Source: Paenibacillus daejeonensis DSM 15491 (GTDB lineage: Bacteria; Bacillota; Bacilli; Paenibacillales; Paenibacillaceae). Taken from it: a stretch of 64,000 nucleotides of DNA. Location of the stretch: positions 89,521 through 153,520 of the forward strand of contig NZ_KB899665.1 of assembly GCF_000378385.1 (NCBI RefSeq), in the 5' to 3' direction. The position numbers were made by a program, and so were the translations under genes. The notes under the pieces were generated by a model. The model saw only the letters and a list, made by a program, of their open reading frames with translations, was not told where the DNA came from and did no database searches. Positions within the stretch are counted from its first letter, which is position 1, and every line of letters starts with the position of its first letter. Shown piece after piece: positions 38,501-47,123 of this stretch.

Positions 38501-41207
38501 AACGACTGGTGGCACCATGCCTTTCATTGGTCAATCCTTGCGCTCCCGCGTGGAGGCGGAGCTCAAGCTGACTTGGGATCACTACGCAACCGCACTTGGT
38601 GAGCCAGCTGTATTTACGGTTGCTGAGATGTCAGGCGGTGCAGCGGTAGGTGATGCAGAGCTGTTAATTGAGGGTGAACTGACTGGTGATGGCCGTTCCG
38701 ATTCAACCGGTGAGCTGATAACAGTCCAAGCTACCGAGGAGACGGGGACGTACCGGGTACAGGCCGTCAAGGGTGATGCCTATAGTCCGGTGATGACCTT
38801 TACGGTGGCACCATTAGCGGGTACGCCGGAGCCGTACAACATTAGCGTGACGATGGGCGAGGACCCTGCCGTTTCGCGAGGGTTTGCATGGCATACGCAT
38901 CCATCGGTGACCGAATCGGTGGTTGAGCTCGTAAAAGCTGCTGAATTCACGGACTTTGAGGCGGATCCGGTGGTGCGGGTCGAGGGCAGCAGTTCTACGT
39001 ACACGACCTACAAAGATGGCACGATGCGTGTGCACAAAGCGACGGCTAGCAGCCTGGAGCCGGGTACGGACTACGTGTACCGGGTGGGCGATGGCGCAGG
39101 ACATGTGAGTGAGAAGGGGACGTTCCGCACGAGCGATCCCGAAGCGGACGCCACACAATTTCTATTCCTGACCGACTCGCAGGGTGGAGTAGTGGGGGAT
39201 TTTGTAAAGTGGGGCCAGACCCTGGACAAGGCCATGGCGTACATGCCAGAGCCGGAATTCCTGCTCCATGGCGGGGATCTGATCGACAAGAGCTTTGAGC
39301 AGCGGGAATGGAACTGGTGGTTCGAGTATGCACAGGAGCATCTGCGGGGCACGACGCTGGTGCCGGTGATCGGCAACCATGAGGTGAATGGGACCAATGG
39401 CTATGGCGATTTCCTCGCCCATTTTAACAATCCGGGTAATGGACCTGATGGGTCCGAGGGCATCAGTTATTCCTTTGATGTGCAGGACACGCATATCGTC
39501 GTTTTGAACACTGAGGGAGGCGCCGCGGGCATTCGGGAACAAGTCGAGTGGTTGGAGCAGGACCTGGCGTCGACCGACAAAAAGTGGACCATCGTCACAA
39601 TTCACCAGGGGCCATATGGCAGCACCTACGCCAATACCAGCGTGCAGGCGGCATGGGTTCCATTGTTCGATAAATACGGCGTAGACCTCGTCTTGAGCGG
39701 ACATGACCATATCTACTTGCGCACGTTCGCCATGCAAGGCAATGAAATCGCTGCGGATGGCGAGGGGACCCGATATGTTATCGGCGGCTCGTCGGGAACC
39801 AAGTTCTACGGCTTGACGAAGAAGCCGTATCAGGAAGTGGTCTTTAACGAGCAGGAGCAAGTGTACACGGCTGTGAAGATTGAGGGCGACGAGCTGGTCC
39901 TGACGGCTCGGGCGGTTAATGCGAGCGGCGAGGAGCGGGAAGTCGACCAACTGACGTTAATCAAGGAGGATCAGGTGCCGCCAGTCACGCCGCCGGTTAC
40001 GCAACCGCCGGTCACCAATCCGCCAGTGACGGAGGAGCCGGAGGAACCATCCGAGCCGGAAGAGCCAGGGCAGCCTGAGCCTGCAGCTCCGGGTGAGCTG
40101 AAGCCGAGCGAGGAGCAGCTGCAGTCCGGTGGCAATGGTCAGCCGGTTAGGCTCGATATGAAGGGGGAGCTGAAGACCCTCACGCTCCCGGGTCATGCAG
40201 CCGAGCTGCTGAATGGTTCGCCACTGACGGTACGTGCGGATAACCTGACAATAACGATTCCGGCTTCGGTCCTGGCCGAGCTTATGGGAAGCTTGCCTGC
40301 GGAAGAAAGGGAGAAAGGCACCATTACACTCACTGTCGAACCTGTAACCTCTGGCCGAGCATCACAGGTGGTTGCTGGCGCACAGACGCATTATGGAGCA
40401 GAGATCCGCCAGGCCGGGGCGATGCTGGACTTCACACTGCGCGTACAGGATGCAGGAGGCAGTGAGCACTCGTTAGAGAGTTTCAGCGAGCCAATAACGG
40501 TACGCATCCCTGTCAGAACGGATGCTGATCCTGCGCTGACTGGACTGTACTTTGTAGCGGAGAATGGACAGTTGACGTATATCGGAGGCAAGGTGGAGAA
40601 CGGTGTACTGACGGCCGCGCTCACACACTTTAGCACGTATGCTGTATTGGAATACAACAAGTCCTTCGCGGATTTGTCCGATACCCACTGGGCAGCTTCA
40701 ACTATCAAGCAGCTCGCCGCCAGACAGCTGGTGAATGGGGTTTCGAATGAGCACTTCCTGCCAAGCGGAGAGGTGACACGGGCCGAATTTGCGGCCATGC
40801 TCGTACGAGTGCTGGGCTTGGCTGGCGAGACAGAACATCCCTTTGCGGATGTGTCCGCAGACAAGTGGTATGCGCAGGAGATTGCTGCGGCTTATCATGC
40901 GGGTCTGGTCACGGGTACAGGTGAGGGCCGGTTTGCGCCGGATGCGCGTGTGACCCGCCAGGAAATGGCGGCTATGCTGGTTCGCGCCCATGCCTATGAG
41001 ACTGGTCATGAGCTGGCTGCATCCAGCCCGTCTGACTTCAAGGATCTCGCCGACGCACCTGCATGGGCCCAAGAGGCCATCGCAGCTGCTGGTGAGTTGG
41101 GCCTCATCCAGGGCCGGGCACCGGGTCAATTTGTTCCGGCAGGCCACGGCACCCGCGCCGAGAGTGCGCAGCTGATGTTGAATTTGATTCGAATCCTGGA
41201 AGCATAG
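35565..41207 (+). CDS. SLH-anchored phosphodiester glycosidase / metallophosphatase
   Basis: A 1880-residue secreted, cell-surface multidomain enzyme. Order: signal peptide 1-29; phosphodiester glycosidase (NAGPA-like) domain about 45-400, with GVNGDFYD, HPRTAIGTK and MNLDGGGSSTF; two Ig-like (Big) domains to about 580; a jelly-roll carbohydrate-binding-like region about 580-745; an Ig-like and a cohesin-like domain to about 990; a purple-acid-phosphatase-type FN3 domain about 1085-1195; a calcineurin-like metallophosphatase about 1200-1400, with FLFLTDSQGG, HGGDLID, VIGNHE and SGHDHIYL; a Pro/Glu-rich linker 1470-1515; three SLH domains 1700-1880 that bind wall polymers. The GTG start is fixed by AGAGGAGG 9 bases upstream. 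It probably cleaves sugar-phosphodiesters and then removes phosphate. Confidence 0.9.
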   Translation: MKRMVRQLHVMMASLLLLSLLQPVVARAALPELPATGYGKVLDARKAEIAPGAHYTWYDLQDHRGNQKVHMVEFNPTASNLELRAGTKDGYVYGMKGVTEMARHLDGPGQRVIAGVNGDFYDISGTATGVPNGMFMDGGTILTSPASSFAFGLKADGSSIYGAPQLTRSITIDGTTTNLTHINRYRGANALVLYTADYYTSTKSGADGTEVILDVVSGEVKSGDTLQLQVAEVRSGRGDAPLTDGQVVLSASGAAVSAISGLTPGDEVSASFQLEGEWADVTLAIGGNGPLVKDGVPQNTGFNGGVHPRTAIGTKADGSIVLFEVDGRQPGTSEGVETSELEQMLLDVGVIDAMNLDGGGSSTFVARMPGESGVRMMNTGSDGGERRTGNGLLLVNTAPELGEAVRLAVTPGAERVLGGSDLTFQAVGVDGNGHPAQVPAAPAWQVTPALGTITEQGVYTAGDDPGFATVQATHEDISGSAEIEVVTVIDALAFPDESRSLAPGSTLQLQVTASRDGQLIKGSNRSFTWETTGDIGSINENGQFTAADESGLEGEIIARYGEIAATMKVSIGQPPVILEDFEDGIGSYRASGAQFRTVDISEVTDPDFVRSGEKSLKMAYDFTGMTSGTSGVYLISTAPGNLQVPGYPQKISMWVYGDGNKHWLRGQMRDGNGAAFPINFTDGELEGGVNWTGWRYVEAEVTQGRPLPLTMDQVVRYMETSNTKKDAGAIYIDDIRAVYGPVDEDHEPPVIHSLSPAPDAIVTEATPEITVIAEDEGYDPVQHPGTTLIDPDHIRVYLNDEQVEYGFYPPQGRISFRPATPLAEGRHKVKVAVRDLSGNQTIEEWYFTVNLGSPYYDYKTPETVYAGRTYTVDVKAIQADTLAGGHLAFSFDPATTGGLNVLRGDKLTESQLDSQIDPVTGQVRLDFSQLDGTELAGEDVIAQIQYTVQSDILGPYVIEQVEGGVSGTHHISFVSGEMVTTGGTMPFIGQSLRSRVEAELKLTWDHYATALGEPAVFTVAEMSGGAAVGDAELLIEGELTGDGRSDSTGELITVQATEETGTYRVQAVKGDAYSPVMTFTVAPLAGTPEPYNISVTMGEDPAVSRGFAWHTHPSVTESVVELVKAAEFTDFEADPVVRVEGSSSTYTTYKDGTMRVHKATASSLEPGTDYVYRVGDGAGHVSEKGTFRTSDPEADATQFLFLTDSQGGVVGDFVKWGQTLDKAMAYMPEPEFLLHGGDLIDKSFEQREWNWWFEYAQEHLRGTTLVPVIGNHEVNGTNGYGDFLAHFNNPGNGPDGSEGISYSFDVQDTHIVVLNTEGGAAGIREQVEWLEQDLASTDKKWTIVTIHQGPYGSTYANTSVQAAWVPLFDKYGVDLVLSGHDHIYLRTFAMQGNEIAADGEGTRYVIGGSSGTKFYGLTKKPYQEVVFNEQEQVYTAVKIEGDELVLTARAVNASGEEREVDQLTLIKEDQVPPVTPPVTQPPVTNPPVTEEPEEPSEPEEPGQPEPAAPGELKPSEEQLQSGGNGQPVRLDMKGELKTLTLPGHAAELLNGSPLTVRADNLTITIPASVLAELMGSLPAEEREKGTITLTVEPVTSGRASQVVAGAQTHYGAEIRQAGAMLDFTLRVQDAGGSEHSLESFSEPITVRIPVRTDADPALTGLYFVAENGQLTYIGGKVENGVLTAALTHFSTYAVLEYNKSFADLSDTHWAASTIKQLAARQLVNGVSNEHFLPSGEVTRAEFAAMLVRVLGLAGETEHPFADVSADKWYAQEIAAAYHAGLVTGTGEGRFAPDARVTRQEMAAMLVRAHAYETGHELAASSPSDFKDLADAPAWAQEAIAAAGELGLIQGRAPGQFVPAGHGTRAESAQLMLNLIRILEA

Positions 41208-41229
41208 AGACAGGGAAGTAAAAGCAACG

Positions 41230-41263
41230 GGCCCCCAAGGCTAAGTCTTGGGGGCCTGTTGTT
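41230..41263 (+). terminator. Terminator of SLH enzyme gene
   Basis: GGCCCCCAAG / CTTGGGGGCC stem with a 7-base loop, then TGTTGTTTC. Confidence 0.75.
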
Positions 41264-41330
41264 TCTACTGGTTTAGGGAATCAAGTGTGGATGAGGTGCC
41301 CCCGCCATCAGCCGCTGTAACACACCTTTG

Positions 41331-41636
41331 TTCCTCTATTTGCTCAGCAACCCGCTGATCAGCTGCTGTAACGCACCAATGTTCCTCTATTTGCCTGGCA
41401 ACTCGCCGGTCAGCCGCTGTAAGACACCAATGTTCCTCTATTTGCCTGGAAACCCTCTGATCCGCCGCAGTAACACACCAATGTTCCTCTATTTGCGTGG
41501 CAACCCGCTGATCCGCCGCAGTAACACACCTTTGTTCCTCTATTTGCTCAGCAACCCGCTGATCCGTGGCTGTAACACACCTTTGTTCCTCTATTTATCG
41601 GGCAACCCGCTGATCCGCCGCAGTAACACACCTTTG
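41331..41636. repeat. 51-bp tandem array, left part (array 2)
   Basis: Six units with an exact 51-bp period; TTCCTCTATT starts at 41331, 41382, 41433, 41484, 41535 and 41586. Consensus parts are TTCCTCTATTTGC, CAGCAACCCGCTGATC and GCTGTAACACACC. Because 51 is divisible by three, one frame stays open as a 17-residue repeat, but nothing suggests translation. The array resumes beyond the insertion sequence. Confidence 0.92.
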
Positions 41637-41699
41637 CGGTGCAACCCCCTTATTACGGAGTCCTCCGCATAAAACCGGCACGTGGCATAGTCATGCTCT

Positions 41700-42632
41700 T
41701 TATTTCACTTTTTTCCTCGGCCAGAAGAAGGCGGACCGCTCCTCTAAGCTCATGACCCACTCCGAAAATCGAACCGGCGGCATGTTGCGAAGACGGGTGT
41801 GCATGCGCCGGTTGTTGTAGAAGTCCATGTACCGGTCTACGGCCCCATAGGCGTCTTCAAACGTTGCGTATTCTTCCTTGCCAAACAGGTCTCGCTCCAG
41901 GTTGCTGTGGAATGATTCAATAAACGCATTTAAATCCGGCGTTTTCGGCGGAATGCGTTCGTGGATCATCGTCCAGCCTTCACACATGTCGCCAAACAGG
42001 TGACTGACGAACTGAGGGCCGTTGTCCGTTCGGATGACAGGCCGGTCGCTGTCAGGAGCAATGTGCTGCTCTAAGGCTCTGGCCAGCGTCTGGCAGGCAT
42101 GTTTTGCCTCACAAGTCGATCCGCGGTGGTAGCCTACAATGACACGGGTAAAGACATCGATAATGCTCAGGACAAAGAAATGCCGATCCCGGCCCGCTAC
42201 GTAACCGTACTTGATGTCCATCTGCCAGAGTTGGCCCGGCCCGGTAATGAGTCGGTTCTCGGGTAGTCTCCGGGGATGCTTGGAGCGTTTCTGACGCTTG
42301 GGCTGCAGGATTTCCAGCGCCTGACACAGCCGGTAGCTCTTCTTGTGATTGAGCGTTAACCCGTATTGGTTCCCCAAGCATTTGGCCAGCAGTTTGTACC
42401 CATACACGTGCTCTTCTCCAGCGACCAGTTCCAGCAGCCATTCCTGAATTTGTTCGTCACAAATCTTTTCTCCCGATTCGGTCAGAGAGTACCCGGGGAC
42501 GGGTCTCCCACGTCCCTTGGGTACAGCTTGTGATACCTGCGACTTGCGTTTCTTGCGGTCGTAATATGTGGACGGTGCGAGCCCCATGATCCGCAGCACG
42601 AAAGCTGCAGCATTCCCCTGCCTAATGAACAT
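41700..42632 (-). CDS. IS3-family transposase OrfB
   Basis: A 310-residue DDE integrase-type catalytic subunit. The three acidic residues are visible in QMDIKYGYV, IRTDNGPQF and NAFIESFHSNLERDLF, the last being the Glu of the DD(35)E triad. The N-terminal part has a helix-turn-helix-like region typical of IS3 OrfB (RIMGLAPSTYYDRKKR). It is probably expressed mainly as an OrfAB fusion through a -1 frameshift at an A6 run (42647-42652) at the end of OrfA. The ATG at 42632 has no good ribosome site, which fits that view. Intact. Confidence 0.92.
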   Translation of the reverse strand: MFIRQGNAAAFVLRIMGLAPSTYYDRKKRKSQVSQAVPKGRGRPVPGYSLTESGEKICDEQIQEWLLELVAGEEHVYGYKLLAKCLGNQYGLTLNHKKSYRLCQALEILQPKRQKRSKHPRRLPENRLITGPGQLWQMDIKYGYVAGRDRHFFVLSIIDVFTRVIVGYHRGSTCEAKHACQTLARALEQHIAPDSDRPVIRTDNGPQFVSHLFGDMCEGWTMIHERIPPKTPDLNAFIESFHSNLERDLFGKEEYATFEDAYGAVDRYMDFYNNRRMHTRLRNMPPVRFSEWVMSLEERSAFFWPRKKVK

Positions 42633-42637
42633 GTCGG

Positions 42638-42952
42638 CTATTTTAATTTTTTCGGATAAGCAGGGGTTGGCTTTTTTAGCAGTTCACGGAGGATCTCAAT
42701 CTCTAACTCCTTTTCACCGAGCATCTTGACGGCCTTCTCATATTTCTGCTCGACCTCCAGCAGGCGCTTCCGTTCCTCCACCTGATCCTGGGGATACGGA
42801 TGATCTTGTTCCCCGTGGGCCCCTCGGTAATCTCGCACCCACTGATTCACCGTCGACGGAGTCACCCCATATTTTCGGGCAACCACCGCTGCCTTAATGC
42901 CAGACAACACCTCTTGCGCTGCCTTCTCTCTTGTTCCCGTTAAGTGTCCCAT
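42638..42952 (-). CDS. IS3-family transposase OrfA
   Basis: A 104-residue DNA-binding subunit with an N-terminal helix-turn-helix (GIKAAVVARKYGVTPSTVNQ, then WVRDYRGAHG) and a C-terminal leucine-zipper-like coil (VEQKYEKAVKMLGEKELEIE, then ILRELLKK). The end of the gene contains CCGAAAAAATTAAAATAG. The A6 run is a plausible -1 slip site, and the -1 frame continues openly into OrfB. Confidence 0.9.
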   Translation of the reverse strand: MGHLTGTREKAAQEVLSGIKAAVVARKYGVTPSTVNQWVRDYRGAHGEQDHPYPQDQVEERKRLLEVEQKYEKAVKMLGEKELEIEILRELLKKPTPAYPKKLK

Positions 42953-43032
42953 TCCGTTCCTCCTCCTTCTCTACTTTAGTCTACATTTTTGTGGAGGAGG
43001 ACTCCAACCTATTTAGGGGGCTGTGGAGTTTG

Positions 43033-43420
43033 TTCCTCTATTTGCTCAGCAACCCGCTGATCAGCTGCTGTAACGCACGAATGTTCCTCTATTTGCCTGG
43101 CACCCCGCTGGTCAGCCGCTGTAACCCACCAATGTTCCTTTATTTGCTCAGCAACCCGCTGATCAGCTGCTGTAACGCACCAATGTTCCTCTATTTGCTT
43201 GGCACCCCGCTGGTCAGCCGCTGTAACCCACCAATGTTCCTCTATTTGCTCAGCAACCCGTTAATCGCCAACTGTAACGCACCAATGTTCCTCTATTTGC
43301 GTGGCAACCCGCTGATCCGCCGCTGTAACACACCCGCTGATCCGTGGCTGTAACACACCAATGTTCCTCTATTTGCTCGGAAACCATCTAATCAGCCGCT
43401 GTACCTCACAATGTTCCCCT
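43033..43420. repeat. 51-bp tandem array, right part (array 2)
   Basis: Continuation of the array beyond the insertion sequence; TTCCTCTATT-type starts lie at 43033, 43084, 43135, 43186, 43237, 43288, 43364 and 43414. All steps are 51 bp except one of 76 (a partial extra unit) and a final 50. The last unit is degenerate (TTCCCCTTT). From 43421 to the GntR promoter at 43534 I see nothing else. Confidence 0.9.
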
Positions 43421-43533
43421 TTGCACCAGACTCATCTACGCTCTTAACACTGTCCAAGTAAGCGATTTACAATAGCTTAACTAGCCATGTTAACTTACCT
43501 GCTATGAAGTTTGTATTTCTTTTGTAAAACCGA

Positions 43534-43591
43534 TTGACAGAGTTGTTATTTTGATATAATGTTATAACCAGTTGAACGGGAATTGGTTATA
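43534..43591 (+). promoter_or_regulatory. Promoter/operator of first GntR gene
   Basis: TTGACA (43534-43539), 15 bases, then TATAAT (43555-43560), running into GTTATAACCAGTTGA. Inverted half-sites TATAACCA (43563-43570) and TGGTTATA (43584-43591) lie 21 bp apart centre to centre, two helical turns. This suits autoregulation by a GntR protein. Confidence 0.65.
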
Positions 43592-43654
43592 TCCATTCGA
43601 CAAATACCTACACCATTTGTACAACGTACCAATGAACGGTTTGGAGGCGCTGAA

Positions 43655-44425
43655 GTGCTGGATGAGACCTTGCCTGTAACGCTGCAGTACCAGCTGCGGA
43701 GCAGGCTGATGGACAAAATTGAACAAAAATACTGGCCGCCGGGCTCGCAGATTGCCAGTGAGCGCGAGTTATGCGAAGCATACGGGGTGAGCCGGATGAC
43801 GGTGCGGGAGGTGCTGCGGGCACTGGTTCAGGAAGGTGTGCTTGTACGCAGACAGGGCAGCGGAACTTATGTGGCCCTGCCGAAATTCGAGCACGAGCTG
43901 ACGAGCTCCTACAGCCTCTCGCAGGAGCTGGAGCGCGAGGGACTCGAGTCCCGCTTTGAAGTGCTCGACTTCCGGCAAGTGACAGCTCCGGAGGACGTAC
44001 AAGAGGTATTCGGCCTAAGCGAAGGAGACCAAGTCTATATGATCACCCGTCTTCGCTTCATCGGTGATGAACGGTTTGCCTGGGAGAGATCCTACACGCC
44101 ATGCGAGCTGCTGGAGGGCAGTACGGTGGAAGAGCTCCAGCGGGAGGGGTTATACCCGACGATGTACCGGATCTCCGGACTGATTGCCGAGACGGCAGAT
44201 GTGGAAACGGAGGCGGTGAATTGCCCTTCCGAGATTGCTCCCCAGCTGGGCATCAAGAAGAAAACAGCCGTGCTCCATCTGACGCGTATTACCAAGGCGC
44301 AGGGGCGCAGCGTGGAGTATTGCGAGAGCTATGTGCGCAGCGAGAAATATCGGTACAAGTACAAACAAGTGCTGCGCAAAAAAGCCTTCCAAGAGCAGAA
44401 CGCCTTGCAGCTGGACGGTATGTAG
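43655..44425 (+). CDS. GntR-family regulator with UTRA domain (copy 1)
   Basis: A 256-residue regulator of the HutC/UTRA branch. It has a winged helix (PGSQIASERELCEAYGVSRM, then TVREVLRALVQEGVLVRRQG) followed by a UTRA ligand domain (about 85-235: FGLSEGDQVYMITRLRFIGD, SVEYCESYVRSEKY). The ligand is commonly a sugar-phosphate or similar anion. GTG at 43655 is chosen because GGAGG lies 7 bases upstream and the paralogue at 50624 starts at the equivalent GTG (VLDDTLPVTLQ). It precedes the binding-lipoprotein/permease operon. It and the paralogue are alike over their whole length. Confidence 0.9.
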   Translation: MLDETLPVTLQYQLRSRLMDKIEQKYWPPGSQIASERELCEAYGVSRMTVREVLRALVQEGVLVRRQGSGTYVALPKFEHELTSSYSLSQELEREGLESRFEVLDFRQVTAPEDVQEVFGLSEGDQVYMITRLRFIGDERFAWERSYTPCELLEGSTVEELQREGLYPTMYRISGLIAETADVETEAVNCPSEIAPQLGIKKKTAVLHLTRITKAQGRSVEYCESYVRSEKYRYKYKQVLRKKAFQEQNALQLDGM

Positions 44426-44519
44426 CTTAGCTGAGGCCCGCTGGCACAACCACAGTCCGCTCTTAAAGCGGGTTATGGTTTCCATATACTAAGCTTGATC
44501 ATTCAAGGAGGGTATTCTT

Positions 44520-46160
44520 TTGAGAAAAGTTAGTTCCATCCTAGCGTTCGTCCTGTTAACCGGCACGATCCTGTCCGCCTGCAGCGGCAATGAGGGATCC
44601 CCGGGCTCGTCCGAGAACCCGCCCCCAGGCAACGGGGAGAACAGTGAGACGGTGGAAGCCGTCAACGCGACTGGATTTCCTATCGTCAACGAGCCGGTAA
44701 CCCTGCGTGCGATGGTCCAGCTGAGTCCGGTCCAGCCGACGGACTGGAACGACATCCTGATCTGGCAGAAGTACGAGGAAATGACGGGCGTCCGTATCGA
44801 CTGGGAGGCGTACACAGCCGCCGACATTACCGAGAAGCGCAATCTTGCCCTCGCCAGTGATCAACTGCCGGATATTTTCTACCGGACGAGGATGCCGGAC
44901 AATGATGTAGACAAATATGGCGTGGAGGGTTCATTCCTGCGTCTCAATGAGCTGATTGACCAATATGCGCCCAACTTCAAGGCCATCATGGAGAAGTATG
45001 AAGATGTGCGCAAAGGCGTCGCAACTGCCGATGGCAGCATCTATGCCATGCCGAATCTGACCGATTCGCCAAGTATCGAGATTACGCGCAAGCTGTTCTT
45101 GAATCAGGATTGGCTGGCGAGTACAGGCCAGCAGATGCCGACCACCATTGACGAGCTCTACGAGGTGCTGGTAGCGTTCCGCGATGGCGACCCGAACGGC
45201 AATGGCCAGCAGGATGAGATTCCGATGGCTGCCGATTCGCTGGATGAGCTCCTGCTCGTCCTGCGCGGAGCTTACGGTCTGGGCAACAAGGGGATTGGCA
45301 ATAACAACTGGGATATCGACCCGGACTCCGGCGAGCTGCGCTTCTTCCCTGCCAGCGAACGCTATCTGGAGCTGCTGACCTTCGTGAACAAGCTGTATAC
45401 CGAGAAGCTGATTGACCAGGAGGTCTTTACTACCACCGGTACCGATGTATTGGCCAAGAATGAGCAGAACCGGATCGGCAGCTTCTCCTTCGGCAATGTC
45501 GTCGGCCGTGCCAACTCCAATGCCGACAGCTTCGTCGGTCTGGAGACGGCTCTTACCGGTCCGCATGGCGACCAGCTGTATACGAGTGCTCGCGGTCATC
45601 TCGGCGCACGCGGAGCGTTCATGATCAGCAAGTCCAACCCGCACCCGGAAGCCTCGATGCGCTGGATTGATTATTTCTACAGCGATGAAGGCATTCGCAT
45701 GCTCTATCTGGGGATCGAGGGCGAGACGTATGCCCAGGATGCCGATGGCAACTATGATTTCCTGCCGGAGATTGTAGAGAACATTCCCGAGGGCTCTTCC
45801 TTCGACCAGGTGGTCTCGCAGTATGTTCCATATGCTGGCGGCTCCATTCCGACTCTGATTATGGAGGATTACTTCAAGGGCGGCGAGACGCAGCCCTCCG
45901 CGAAGGCGGCTGCCGAGAATCTGGCCCCGTATCTGCCGGATGAGCTGTGGGCACCGTTCAGCTTTACCACCGAGGAGGCTGCCGAGAAAGTGGCGTTGGA
46001 GGCCGATATTAATGCCCTGGTGACACAGCGTACGGCCGAGTTCGTCCAAGGCAAGGCTTCGCTGGCAGAGTTCAGCAATTATGTGACGCAGTTGGAGCGT
46101 ATGGGGCTGGACCGGTTGAAGGAAATTTATGAGGCGGGTTACGCGCGCTACCAGGAATAA
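44520..46160 (+). CDS. Extracellular solute-binding lipoprotein
   Basis: A 546-residue substrate-binding lipoprotein of a carbohydrate importer. The signal peptide ends in lipobox TILSAC (Cys about 21), followed by a Gly/Ser/Pro/Glu-rich spacer and a family 1 binding fold with NLALASDQLPDIFYRTRM, LFLNQDWLASTGQQMPTTID and the Asp-rich FRDGDPNGNGQQDE loop. The TTG start at 44520 is preceded by AAGGAGGG at 7 bases. First gene of an operon with two permeases, a PHP-domain enzyme and an MgtC-like protein, bracketed by two GntR genes. Substrate unknown; a phosphorylated or phosphodiester-linked sugar is suggested by neighbours. Confidence 0.92.
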   Translation: MRKVSSILAFVLLTGTILSACSGNEGSPGSSENPPPGNGENSETVEAVNATGFPIVNEPVTLRAMVQLSPVQPTDWNDILIWQKYEEMTGVRIDWEAYTAADITEKRNLALASDQLPDIFYRTRMPDNDVDKYGVEGSFLRLNELIDQYAPNFKAIMEKYEDVRKGVATADGSIYAMPNLTDSPSIEITRKLFLNQDWLASTGQQMPTTIDELYEVLVAFRDGDPNGNGQQDEIPMAADSLDELLLVLRGAYGLGNKGIGNNNWDIDPDSGELRFFPASERYLELLTFVNKLYTEKLIDQEVFTTTGTDVLAKNEQNRIGSFSFGNVVGRANSNADSFVGLETALTGPHGDQLYTSARGHLGARGAFMISKSNPHPEASMRWIDYFYSDEGIRMLYLGIEGETYAQDADGNYDFLPEIVENIPEGSSFDQVVSQYVPYAGGSIPTLIMEDYFKGGETQPSAKAAAENLAPYLPDELWAPFSFTTEEAAEKVALEADINALVTQRTAEFVQGKASLAEFSNYVTQLERMGLDRLKEIYEAGYARYQE

Positions 46161-46171
46161 GGAGTGTTGAT

Positions 46172-47107
46172 ATGACATCAAGCCAGGAGACGGGTCAGCA
46201 GCGCAGGCTGCTGCCCCGCTCATTCCGCAAGAACTGGGATCTCTATCTGCTCATTCTGCCGGTTGTTCTCTACTTTCTTCTTATTAAATATCTGCCGATG
46301 TACGGCATCCAGATTGCCTTCAAGGATTTCTCCGCAGCCAAGGGTATCTGGGGCAGCGACTGGGTCGGCTTCAAGCACTTTATTCGTTTTTTCAATAATT
46401 ATCAGTTCTGGACGCTAATCAAGAACACGATTGGCATCAGCCTGTACCAGATCGCCGTTGCCTTTCCGATTCCGATCCTATTCGCCCTGCTGGTGAACGA
46501 GGTCCAGAGCAAGTGGTTCAAGAAAAGTGTGCAATCCATCACGTTTATGCCCCACTTTCTATCAACGGTTGTGCTGGTTGGCATGCTGATGGCCTTCCTG
46601 TCACCTTCTACGGGACTGTTCAACAATGTCATTCGTTTGTTCGGCGGCGACCCGATTTATTTCATGACGGAACCCGGCATGTTCAAGTCCATCTATGTGT
46701 TCTCGGATATCTGGCAGAACATGGGCTTCGCCTCCGTCCTGTATATTGCAGTGCTGGCGGGTATCGACAAATCGTTGTACGAGGCGGCCATGATTGATGG
46801 CGCGACCAAGCTGCAGCGACTGATCCATATTGCGATTCCGTGCCTGATTCCGACGGCGATTATCATGCTGATCTTCCAGTTCGGCTCGATGATGGATATC
46901 GGCTTCGAGAAGATTTATCTGATGCAAAATGACCTGAACCGTTCCGCCTCGACGGTCATCTCTACGTATGTGTATGAGATTGGCCTGCTGGGCTCGCAAT
47001 TCAGCTTCTCGGCAGCGGTCGGTCTGTTCAACTCGGTGATCAATTTCGTACTGATCATCATCGTCAACGCCGCAGCGAAGCGGATCAGCGGCACGAGTCT
47101 GTGGTGA
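46172..47107 (+). CDS. LplB-type sugar ABC permease
   Basis: A 311-residue six-span inner-membrane permease, LplB/YteP type. It starts with a basic cytoplasmic tail, then LYLLILPVVLYFLLIKYLPM. The EAA loop is LYEAAMIDGATKLQRLIHIA, and the ending VGLFNSVINFVLIIIVNAAA is typical. It begins 11 bases after the lipoprotein stop and is followed by its LplC partner after 16 bases. No ATPase gene is present in the operon. Confidence 0.93.
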   Translation: MTSSQETGQQRRLLPRSFRKNWDLYLLILPVVLYFLLIKYLPMYGIQIAFKDFSAAKGIWGSDWVGFKHFIRFFNNYQFWTLIKNTIGISLYQIAVAFPIPILFALLVNEVQSKWFKKSVQSITFMPHFLSTVVLVGMLMAFLSPSTGLFNNVIRLFGGDPIYFMTEPGMFKSIYVFSDIWQNMGFASVLYIAVLAGIDKSLYEAAMIDGATKLQRLIHIAIPCLIPTAIIMLIFQFGSMMDIGFEKIYLMQNDLNRSASTVISTYVYEIGLLGSQFSFSAAVGLFNSVINFVLIIIVNAAAKRISGTSLW

Positions 47108-47123
47108 TGGAGGAAGCTAATTA

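Larger units (their letters stand above)
41656..43006 (-). mobile_element. IS3-family insertion sequence
   Basis: The element of about 1351 bp holds two minus-strand frames, OrfA and OrfB. Terminal inverted repeats are visible: CGGAGTCCTCC at 41656-41666 and GGAGGACTCCA at 42996-43006. I see no clear target-site duplication at these ends (TTA on the left, ACC on the right). It lies inside the 51-bp tandem array, whose units continue on both sides. Both frames are intact, so it may be active. Confidence 0.85.

Noticed and set aside
41328-43353. Protein-coding 17-residue repeats in the 51-bp array
   Set aside because: The frame is open only because 51 is divisible by three. There is no ribosome site, the translation is Cys/Pro/Leu low-complexity, and similar arrays in this window have non-triplet periods.
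44931-46223. 430-residue frame antisense to the binding lipoprotein
   Set aside because: Shadow frame from GC-rich third positions; the plus-strand gene has full family support.
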